The notes under the pieces were generated by a model. It worked only from the letters and a program-made list of their open reading frames with translations. It was not told where the DNA came from and made no database searches. A program made the translations under genes and the position numbers. A DNA stretch of 64,000 nt from Mytilus trossulus (lineage: Eukaryota; Mollusca; Bivalvia; Mytilida; Mytilidae). The stretch covers positions 28,016,886 through 28,080,885 of the forward strand of contig NC_086374.1 in NCBI RefSeq assembly GCF_036588685.1. Direction: 5' to 3'. Shown in pieces: positions 20,301-32,300 of the stretch. Within the stretch, counting starts at the first letter, position 1. Each line of letters starts with the position of its first letter.

Positions 20301-23300
20301 TTGCCTGGGATGGCTACATGGACACATTCAGCAAGCCACTTGTAGATAGCCACTTTGGTTTCAGTTTGTTTATACTAGGAAACCAGTGCCAGAAATTAGG
20401 AGCAGGTTCATCTCATGACTGATGTAAACACATACTAAATTAGTTGGGTTCAACTAATTACTAATAAAAAAAGCACTGCACCGGCCAATTAACATCGGTC
20501 ATTAGAACTGGCAATAGCTTTCAAAATACTGGTCTGAGCCTTATTTTGACCGACAGGACTGCCCATTTTGGCGAACTCTGAAAACATATGTTAATTTGTT
20601 TATAGTTCTCGTTGCTAGTCTCCATTTAAACAATGAGTTTATGTATATATACAATAACTTAAACAGATGTTTTACTAGATATTATATGAATTGAACTGTT
20701 TACTTTTCAGATCTTTAATAATTTAATAAGAAATTGTTTTTATATGATTTACAGAAACAGAAGAGCTAGAAGAAACTGAAGAAGTGGTAAGAATTAAGAC
20801 TACAAAGATTAATACATTTATAGGATAGAATTAAGGCTACAACTTAATATATGCATAGGATAGAAATAAGGCTCACAATATAATACATGGGCATATGACA
20901 TTTGCGCCGATTTTGAAAATTTTCATTTTTTCAATTGCGGCGATTTCATTTTTTCATTTGCACAGATTTTATATTTGCTCTCATTAAATTTACAGGTTAG
21001 TTAATACTTGTACATGTACTGTACTATACCATTGATAAAATCTGGTTTTTACTGTTGTTCATTTATGTTTATGTTAATTTTCATTCATATTGTTATGGAA
21101 CTTCGTTGTAACATGATGGACATATTACACAATGAAACGAGCCGAGGAGTCAATTCTTTAATCATCGAGGGCCATACCTATCGTGCAAAGCCAGAGTCAC
21201 CACAGATTCTATTGTCAAACCACTGATCGAGCATAAACATGTGGCAGATGTCCGAAAGACAGAGGTTCAAGAACTACGGGTACTGTCAAGGAAAAAGTCT
21301 GGAGGTGTATCTTGTAGGCCTTCTTTCGTCTCTCCGTAGTGAGCAGGGGACAACAGTTATATATACATGTTATGATTGACAATTCATTACATCTGCACAA
21401 ATGGCTAATTGGAAGAGGTCTAAAATGATAAATGAAAAATAACACGACTCTGATGGAGAGTTCTCTCATTTGCACTCATACCATATCTTCTTATATCTAT
21501 TCACCTGTAATTTACCTGCAAAAAAAATCGTGGCAAATGCAAAACGCCGTAATACATGTATAGGATAGAATTTAGGCTACAACTTAATGCATGCAAGGAT
21601 AGAAATAAGGCTTACAATATAATACATGTATAAGATAAAATTAAGGCTTACAATATAATAGATATATAGGACAGAATCAAAGCTGCAATATATTTCATAT
21701 ATAGGATAGAATTAAGGCAATATTATAACACATGTATAGGATAAAATTAAGGCTTACAATATAACACACCTTTTCATAGAATCAAGGCTACAATATAATA
21801 CAAGTATAAGATAGAATTATAACTAAGTAAAAATTAAGTCTACAACATAACACCTGTACATATATTTGACCAATTTAGAACATTTTATCAGATCATGAGT
21901 GGGATTAACTTGTTTTGTTGTTACTTTTCATTAATATAGGAAGATGTGGTATGAGTGCCAATGAGACAACTCTCCATCCAAATAACAATTTATAAAAGTA
22001 AACCATTATAGGTCAAGGTACATTGATATGTAGGAATAAGGAATAATGGTCATACATATACTAGTACTCTGGTGACCTTTGAATTTGTTTGATCTGAGTA
22101 ATGACAAGGAAAAGGCTTTGGTGACTTGTAGGTCAAAGCATCAAAGTCCTTTTCTAAATCTAAAAAACCTAAGCTTCTTGTATCAATCATTAACAAAAAT
22201 ACTAATGAAATAAAGATTTCTCTGCATTACTGTTTACCTAGAAAATCAATTAAACTTTTCGCATGAATGATAATTAATTTCAGGTAGAACAGGTAGTTCT
22301 CCAAGAAGAGGAGGAGGAAGAGGAGGTAGATGATGATATGACCTTGACCGAGGACAAATTAGAGATAACTGAATCTAAAACAGTTCCTGAGAGGTAAATA
22401 ACATGGTTCCTGACATCTTTTCACAAACGATGTTGCTTTCAGTTGATGGAAAGACATTATTTAAATGTGTAAAAATGTGTCTTTTTGGGGCCTTTTATAC
22501 ATGTATTTTATTTCGTTTGAAATTGGGTTTTTCTGGTTTGCTATTTGTAGTAATTATTTATAGATGGGAACTATTAGGGATACTGGATTTGTAACAGTAT
22601 GTACTATTTATAAAGTTTGATGTCAGGTGCAGAAGGCACGAGGAAAGTTTTGTCGGTTTTTACGGGTGGGGTTTAATGGTACTATATAAAGTTTGGCATT
22701 TAAATGTATTAGTATCAAAGGTGCTCGCAGTTACGTCGAATTGAAGTTGGTCACATAGGTATATATGCAGTTGCTGCTATGTTTATTGTATGTACAGGCG
22801 TTGGAGGTATTGCTGAGGAAAAAGAAACGATGCAATGTTATATGTCATGTATTTATATATTGTTTCAATCGAAGAAATATGTACAATAAAGTAAAATAAA
22901 ATGTTGTATTGCAAGAGAAAATAAGATGTTACTGCGAGCAACTAATCCTATATCTGTGTTTGTCTTGTTTACACCTTGATTTTAAATGTAGCTTTCTCTG
23001 GGGCATTTGTTTTGCTCATTGCTGAAGGTTATACACTACTGTGACTGATAGTTGCTTACTTCTACATCATGTGGTCTCTGGTGGAGGATCTCATTTGTAA
23101 TCATACTGCATCTTTTTATGTGGATATGAATATACACCAGATTGTGAAGCTTAATGTCACAATAGGGGTGCAATCAACAGTTTTTTTCTATGACGTCATG
23201 TTTTGAGGGACCATGCATATGTGACCCTTACTGGTGGACTGATTAATAAAGATACTTGTATAAAACTAGATATCACTGGAATCAGAATGTTCTCTAGTTT

Positions 23301-26300
23301 ATAATGAAATAAAAATAATGTGTACTTTTAATATATTATATAAAAATTTCATCCAATGAACATGGGGGAAAAAAAGCAAAATTTTAACATAAAAAACTTG
23401 AAATCAGGTCATGTGCACACCCATGAAGACATGATAGATGCACATTTTTCATAATCAAAACTGTATGAATTTTGTAGGTTTTTACCTGGCCTTTCAAAAA
23501 AATCTTGTTTCAGGGTACGGTTTCCTGCTCCGAAAAGAGCTACAGTGGCTGCAAATAAGTTTTCAATTTTCACTGCTAAAAAAACAGACTGTTTACAGTG
23601 TTGTCTCCCCTCGAAACATGTATATTTAATATAATTTTTAAAATTATTTCAACCATTCAACCTGTTTTAATTGAAAGCTAATTAACTAATCTTTACAATC
23701 ATATACAAAAAACATGATCCTTTTTCACCAAGTAAGTAAATAAACAGGGGTTTCCCTCCATGGTTACTTTAAGACGGGGAATAACACCTAGTTTTTAGTA
23801 CGAAACTGTTTATAGCACCCTAGAACAACACACTACAATATATCCAATTTTATGAAATTTATATTATAGGTTTATATCAGTAATGTCTCTGATATTTTAA
23901 AAAATTGTGCCAACCAATTATTTTTAAAGAGTAATGCCCCTTTGAAATTTTCTTTTTCTTTTTGAAAATTGCATTGTAGTGTAACATAGTTGTTCTTTAT
24001 TTGTCAATGAAATATTTATGCTTTATAATTCATAGCTCAAGTAAAGATTCCATAGAAAATGGTAAACCAAAGAAGATCTCTTTATCAGGATTTTCAGATG
24101 CAGAGGTGACTATTATATATATATATATATAGAACTAAAGTATGATAGTTAATTTCTTATTGGTAATGAAATTGAAAATGACTGACCTTTTTATGTAAAT
24201 TGCTTGGTGAAAACAAATATATTTAAATATATGAATGAGGATTTATAAGAACTTATCAAAGAAAATAATCATATAGAAATGATGTTAATATGTTTGCTAG
24301 TGACTATTAGTGATTATCTGGGTATTCTAGGCAAAAAAAGTAATAATGAAAAACTACTTGCCCTCAGAACAATTAAAAGTCTATACAACCATCCTAATTT
24401 CAGTATTGAATTGCAAACAAGGTGACAAAATTAAAAGGTCGTTCCCCAGGAAAATTTAAAGACCATATAAGATATATCTCAAGCATGTTCTTTAAACTTT
24501 TCATAATTGGTAAATTTATATGATCAAATGATTGTTATCATGCAAACATAGCGAAGTTAAGTATGTTATTATTCTTCTATGTTCATATATCACCTTCATC
24601 AGCTTTTCTTAAACTTATTGTATCACACCTTTGTATATGAACTTTACCTAAACATCTGTGGTCTAGACTTATTTACCTATGTCTTTATATTAGACCTACT
24701 GTTAATAAGTTGACCCACACTTCACACTTGGTTAAACTGAGATGTTTTGTAGAAAATAAGCACTACCAGGGGCTGCTCTGGCTCCCAAAAAGTTGGAGCC
24801 AGAAAAAACGCCAGCTCATCCATTTTGTTGCCAGTTTAAAAGTCCACACAGATTGACATTAGTAGATTTTTCCCTGACTGAGCTCAAAAGTTTCTTAGTA
24901 TTTAACCAAAAGCAAATAAAAAAAAAATAGTATGTTATTATTGATTCTTGTCTAAATGATGTCTCGTGTTTATAAGGCCAATAATAGATATTTCTTAAAA
25001 TAATTTGACGAAAGCTTTTATTGGTCTAGGAATTAGCCTTTTTAGAATTTGTAATCCTATTGTTCGTACACCAAAATGAAAATTACGTTACATCATTGGT
25101 TGAACTTCTATTCTTCATCACTTTTTAAACCAATCACAACATTTCGATGTATGCTTTTGGAAATATTACCCAGAATGCTTTAGATTCTAAATCGGCGTAT
25201 TATCACCCCTTCTTTCTATGAATCTCCAATACATGTATGTAAAGCAGGCACTGTATATTGATGAGGAACCTGTCCAATAGTTCCTTTATCTTTTTAGACT
25301 ACTTATGTTTTACCAAACTACTTGACAACTTTCACAGAATCTTATTCACATGATAATATTTTACACCTCATATTTCATGTCTTCATCTGAAGGATCTTAG
25401 GGTTTTAATTGGCATGACATAGACATGGACATAGCTATACCTGCTCACTATGGCACACATTTGTTCTGCTGCTCCTCCTTAACCCCTGATCATGCTTCAA
25501 TGAAACTTCTCAGAATCTTTTTAATGGGATGACATTGTGCAACTTCTTGTTTTCATTTATCGGTATAATAATTTTTAGGTTTCATGTTGTCCTTAGCAAG
25601 TCATGGACTTTAGTTTTTTTTGTGAACTTATGTTCACCATATGAATAAAAGACTTAAGGGCATACGATACAGTTTTGATCCTGTATTTACAAGTTCGTGA
25701 AAATTTGCATATAGGCTATTTTTTACATGATAAAATCAAATATGTAATAAAAAATATACCTTCATGTGCTACTTTTTGAGTAAAATGAGGTCGAAATTTT
25801 GTATATTTGCTCAAAATTCAGATTCGTGGCCGTAATTTCTTTTTCGAAAGAGAGACATAACTTTTTTGTTATAAAAGATAAACACAAATTGTTTTTGTTA
25901 AATAATCGGCAATTTCTGTATTTTATAAGTATCCTAAAAAAAATATGCATTTTTTTATTCAGAAATAACTCATATTTATCAAATGTTCATGAATTGTGGA
26001 AAATATGTCATTTTTTTGCTGCATGTTTATCAAAATTAAAAAAAATCCTCTATTTACAGTTTTATAAAATTTTGGTCACATAATCTCCCTGCAAAATGAA
26101 ACAAATTGCTGTTTTGAAAAATGAGGGTCCATGAACTCGTTTTCAAATTAAATCAGTTTGAATGATAAAAATCAGTAAAAATATGCATCTTTTCCCGATA
26201 TGTCACAGTTTGACGTCGCGAAAATAACATTTTACGTTAGCAACGTCATTACCTCCCCTGTAACTGTATCGTATGCCCTTAAGTGAGGAATTTAAGACAT

Positions 26301-29300
26301 CATTTGATAGGGAAGACATCAGTATTTGATAATGAACATTGTTGATTAGTCAGACTGGTCAACTTGGATAAGTTATTACAAAATTATCAAAACATGTATT
26401 TAGTAATTCTATATCTGTGGTGATTCCAAAGTTTTACAACAACAAACAAATTACCTAAAGGGCAGGGTATTAAATAAACAAAATCAGAAAAGTATATAAA
26501 AAAAAAATGTTCACTAAAAAATATGTACATTTTTGCTTATTTGAAAATAATTGATTTTATTCCTAAGGAAGGGGAATAACTTCTTTAAAAGTTGAAAATT
26601 AAATGTGGTAAAATGTAACACTTTCATCCATTTAAGGTGATTGGTACTCATACAAATACTTTATCTTTTAGAGGTTAAAAAGCAGGGCAGAAAAATTTGG
26701 TGCTGTTAGTGCTGAAGCCAAGAAACAACTTAGAGCAGAAAGGTAATGTATTCTTGTAGACTTCTTTTAAAGTGTTAATAATTGATTAAATTAAATTTTT
26801 TTTCAGACTTCTATACATGTCTAAAATCATGTGTTTCAAATATTTTATATTTTCTTGCACACATGCACACTTCCCCATGCATTACATGTTTTACTCTGTC
26901 ACATTCTAAATGTTCTTGTCCAAAGACAGAATCCTGTATTTTATCCTTATTATGTTGCTCTTTGTCATATTTTTTCTAGTTTATTTGTTTGAACATTAGG
27001 TATAAGTTTTCTTGTTTGAAATGTTTAACAATTTTGACATTTGAGGGATTTGTATAGCTTGCTATGAGGTTTGAATTTTGCATGGTGAAGGCTGTTCCAT
27101 GTTCTGTAGTTGCTAGCTTCTAAGTTATTAGATTTCTGGAAGAGAGTTGTCTCATTGGCAATAGTACCATTTTTAGCTCACCTGACCTGAAAGGTCAAGT
27201 GAGCTTTTCTCATCACTTGGCGTCCGTCGTCCTGCGTCCGTCGTCCGTCGTCCGTAAACTTTTACAAAAATCTTCTCCTCTGAAACTACTGGGCCAAATT
27301 TTACCAAACTTGGCCACAATCATCCTTGGGGTATCTAGTTTAAAAAATGTGTCCGGTGACCTGGCCATCCAACCGAGATGGCCGCCATGGATAAAAATAG
27401 AACACAGGGGTAAAATGTATATTTTGGCTTATATCTTTGAAACCAAAACATTTAGAGTAAATCTGACATGGGGTAAAATTGTTAATCAGGTCAAGATCTA
27501 TCTGCCCTAGAATTTTCAGATGAATCGGACAACCCGTTGTTAGGTTGCTGCCCCTGAATTGGTGATTTTAAGGAAATTTTGCAGTTTTTGGTTATTATCT
27601 TGAATACTATTATAGATAGAGATAAACTGTAACAGCAATAATGTTCAGCAAAGTAAAACCTACAAATAAGTCAACATGACCAAAATTGTCAGTCAACCCC
27701 TTAAGGAGTTATTGCCCTTTATAGTCAATTTTTAACAAATTTTCGTCAGTTTTTGTAACTTGTACAAAAATCTTCTTCTCTGAAACTACATGGCCAAATT
27801 AAACCAAACTTGGCGATAATTATCATTGTGGTATATAGTTTGAAAAATGTGTCTGATGACACCGCCTACCAAACAAAATGGCCGACATGGCTAAAATTAG
27901 AACATAGTGGTAAAATGCAGTTTTTGATTTATATCTTTAAAACTAAGACATTTAGGGCAAATCTTTTAAGATTTAAATGTCCATCAGAATAAGATCTATC
28001 CTCTCGCAAATTTTCAGATGAATCTGACAACTCGTTAATGGGTTGCTGCCCTAAAATTGGTGATTTTAAGGAAATTTTGCAGTTTTTGGTTATTATCTTG
28101 AATACAATTATAGATAGAGATAAACTGTAAACAGCAATTTTGTTCAGCAAAGTAGGATCTACAAATAAATCAACATGATAAAAATTGTAAGAGTACCCCT
28201 TAAGGAGTTATTGCCCTTTATAGTCAATTTTGAACAAATTTTCGTCATTTTTGTAACTTGTACAAAAATCTTCTTTTCTAAAACTATGGGCCATATTAAA
28301 CTAAATGTGGCCACAATCATCACTATGGTATCTATTTAAAAAAAGTGTCTAATGACCCCACCTACCAACCAAGATGACCGACATCAGTAAATACAGTAAC
28401 AGGTGAGCGACACAGGCTCTTGAGAGCCTCTAGTTTATTTCAGATTTACTAATTTACTTCTTAATGGATTTAAACATTTTCATAATAATGTTTTTAATTA
28501 TTTTTATAGATTTGGTTTGTCAGAAAAAACTTCAAACATATCATCGGCAAAAATCGTTGGAGATGTTTCAGTAAGTACCTTTATCGGTCGTCCCACTGTC
28601 TATATCACTCTGTTCAGCTCTTGATATTATTCCGTATCATGTCTTTGTGACGTCAAATACGTTGACCCGGCCTTAATAACTTTGACCCGGACATATCAGC
28701 GACGTCATAATGTTTGAACCGACGTTAATAACTTTGACCCGAACTTATCAGGTCATCTTTTGTATGCTGGTGAAACAAAGAAAACACTTCTTAAACACGC
28801 AAATATAGCCCATTAAATTGATTATCAGATTATCTGCATATTGATATTGTAAAATATCAGCTGCTTGACATAATATGAAGGCTTTTTGATCTCGTTCGCT
28901 ACGCTCACTCGACAAAAAACTTCATATTATGTCTCGCAGCTGATATTTTACGATATCAACATGCAGATAACCTGATAATCGGTACGTATATTGTTTAAAG
29001 AATATAACCTGGAAGAAATAGGTTTCAGTGGTTGACATTAACTTGTTAGAGGGAAAAGATTAGCAGAGACCAGTGGCCCAGGCTTCTAAATTTTAAGCTG
29101 AAAATATCATTAGTGCTTATCTTAATTTTTAGCTCACCTGGCCCGAAGGGCCAAGTGAGCTTTTCTCATCACTTGGCGTCCGGCGTCCGGCATCGTCGTC
29201 GTCATCCGGCGTCGTTAACTTTTACAAAAATCTTCTCCTCTGAAACTACTGGGCCAAATTAAACCAAACTTGGCCACAATCATCATTGGGGTATCTAGTT

Positions 29301-32300
29301 TTAAAAATGTGTGGCGTGACCCGCCAAACCAAACAAGATGGCCACCATGGCTAAAAATAGAACATAGGGGTAAAATACAGTTTTTGGCTTATAACTCAAA
29401 AACCAAAGCATTTAGAGCTAATCTGACATGGGGTAAAATTGTTTATCAGGTCAAGATCTATCTGCCCTGAAATTTTCAGATGAATCAACCAACCCATTGT
29501 TGGGTTGCTGCCCCTGAATTGGTAATTTTAGGGAAATTTTGCTGTTTTTGATTATTATCTTGAATATTATTATAGATAGAGATAAACTGTAAACAGCAAT
29601 AATGTTCAGCAAAATAAGATTTACAAATAATCCACATGACCAAAATGGTCAGTTGACCCCTTTAGGAGAAATTGCCCTTTAAAGTCAATGTTTAACCATT
29701 TTTCGTAAATTTTATATATCTTTTACAAAAATCTTCTCCTCTGAAACTGCTGGGCCAAATTAACCCAAACTTGGCCACAATCATCTTTGGGGTATCTAGT
29801 TTAAAAAATGTGTGGCGTGACCCGCCAAACCAACCAAGATGGCCGCCACGGCTAAAAATAGACTATAGGGGTGAAATACAGCTTTTGGCTTATAACTCAA
29901 AAACCAAAGCATTTAGAGCAAATCTGACATGGGGTTAAATTGTTTATCAGGTCAAGATCTATCTGCCCTGAAATTTTCAGATGAATCAGAGAACCCGTTG
30001 TTGGGTTGCTGTCTCTGAATTGGTAATTTTAAGGAAATTTTGCTGTTTTTGGTTATTATCTTGAATATTATTATAGATAGAGATAAACTGTAAACCGCAA
30101 TAATGTTCAGCAAAGTAAGATTTACAAATAAGTCAACATGACCAAAATGGTCAATTGACCCCCTAAGGAGTTATTGTCCTTTATAGTCAATTTTAAACGA
30201 TTTTCATAAAATTTGTAAATTTTACTACCGGTAACATTTTCCACAGAAACTACTGGGCCAAGTTCATTATAGATAGTGATAATTGTAAGCAGCAAGAATG
30301 TTCAGTAAAGTAAGATGTACAAACATATCACCATCACCAAAACACAATTTTGTCATGAATCCATCTGCTTCCTTTGTTTAATATTCACATAGACCAAGGT
30401 GAGCGACACAGGCTCTTTAGAGCCTCTAGTTCATATTCTCTTTGGTTAGTTTAAAAATGGTAGTCTTTTTCCCTTTTGCAGCAATGTGTTTCATGTTTAA
30501 ACATTTCCAGCAGTCACTGAATTCACTTACTTCAATATATGCTACTGTAACAGAGAGTTTAAGCTTTAAAAATTGAAAACAATTAGTGATTTGTTTTTGT
30601 CAACCTAAAATACACCTATATTCACAGTACATTGTTCTGATAAAAATTATTCGCATAAATATTAATAATTATTGATAAAAAACATAAAATTTGCTTCAGG
30701 AAAGGGAAGTCTATTCAACTTATTTAATTTAACCAAAAATGAAAAGAATATTTTATGAAATAAAAGTTTTTGATTATTTAAATTTATTTCCAATTTGAGA
30801 TCACTTTATACAGAAATTAGGAAAAACATAATAAATTTCTATTATGTTTTACTTTCCAGGTGGATTCAGATAAATTAAAACAAAGAGCTGAAAGATTTGG
30901 TGTAGTTTCTCCTGTTTTATCTAAGGTAAAGAAGATTTTGTTCTATTCTGAACAAGGTCTATAATTTATTATATGTTCATATTGCCCAATGCATGCCTAC
31001 TAGTAAAATTGTAAAAGGCCTAGTTATATTATTTTTTTTATACAGCATTTTTTTTAAAAGTGTCAATTTTGAAATCATATGACTATATGGTCATTATAGT
31101 ATTAATTGATATTTTCAAGTTTAATGATAATTGATATAATGGTGAATTATGTTCAGTAGCTGGTCTCAATGTCAATTTTAGAATTAAACAAATGACTTGT
31201 TAATGTTTAATATTTTATTTGCAGGTAGCTGATGTAGAGAAATTAAAACAGAGAGCTGAACGATTTGGTGGATCTGTAGCACCAGCCTTAAGTAAAGTAA
31301 ATAACTAACAATTGTTTTTGACATGCAATTATTGCAAGTTGTGTCCATATGACACATTATTTTAGAAACATTTAATTTATTGGGTTCTCATTCTCTTGGA
31401 TTTAAGTTTAGATATATCATGAAACTTGACTTTGTGGTTTCCATAAATTCTTTGTACAAGTCTGTATGAGGATCATTTTTATTTGAACTTTAAGAATTGT
31501 GCTTCATCAATATGGATATCATTATTAATTGGTTTACCAAGACTCATTAGTCCACATTACAATTATACATTAGCCTCTTATACATAGTGAAATTATCATT
31601 TTTATGAAGTAAAGCAAATAAGAAATTTGTTGAAACTGTTACCAATATTAATAATAAAGTCTGTCAAATATGTGTTGATCTTAACTTAAAATCTCAGATA
31701 TATTAAACTTAACTGGCTAATTACACACATAAATCTAAGACTTAAAAAGATTTGTTAAGAAACACAATACTCATGTTAAAACAATGAAAGGGAAGATTTG
31801 AAAACAAGGTTCCTCCCAGTGATTAAATCTAAGTGGGATTGCTCTAAAGTAGTATGACTATGAACATTTGTAAGTTTTAGAAAATATTGCATTTCAAAGG
31901 GTTAAAAAGCCTGTTTAATAAGAACTTGTTCTAAAATGATGGCATGTTTCATGTAGCAAGGGAGACAACCAGATCAGCATTAAATACAGGGAAAACATGT
32001 TAGAAATGTAGTTTATAAGGTTTTTAATAGCTATAGAATTTTCTTATCCAGAGTGAAGATCAAGAGAAGATTTTAAAAAGAAAAGAAAGATTTGGTGCTA
32101 TTAGTACTGCAGCCGTCAGTTCTGAAGTTGAGGTATTAAATCTAATGAAAAACATTGTGGTTACCTGTTGCTTTAACTGTTGGGACATAAAACTCACCTT
32201 TTTTTCAAATTCTCTCTTCTTTTAAACAATACTTATTATCAATTCTAATTAATATATCAATAGCATTATGTCGTGAATCAAGGCTAAGTACTTTTAGTTT

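Larger units (their letters stand above)
20787..22283. other. SARNP intron 3
   Basis: Holds a minisatellite split by an inserted element, and a reverse copy of the GTCTCATTGGCAAT repeat at 21936-22020. Confidence 0.8.
28571..30859. other. SARNP intron 7
   Basis: Contains a foldback element (28812-28985) and a second AGCTCACCTG element (29131-30429). Confidence 0.8.

Noticed and set aside
27199..27510. 103-codon and similar ORFs in the AGCTCACCTG elements
   Set aside because: The frames differ between copies, carry no domain and begin within the terminal hairpin; they are accidental.
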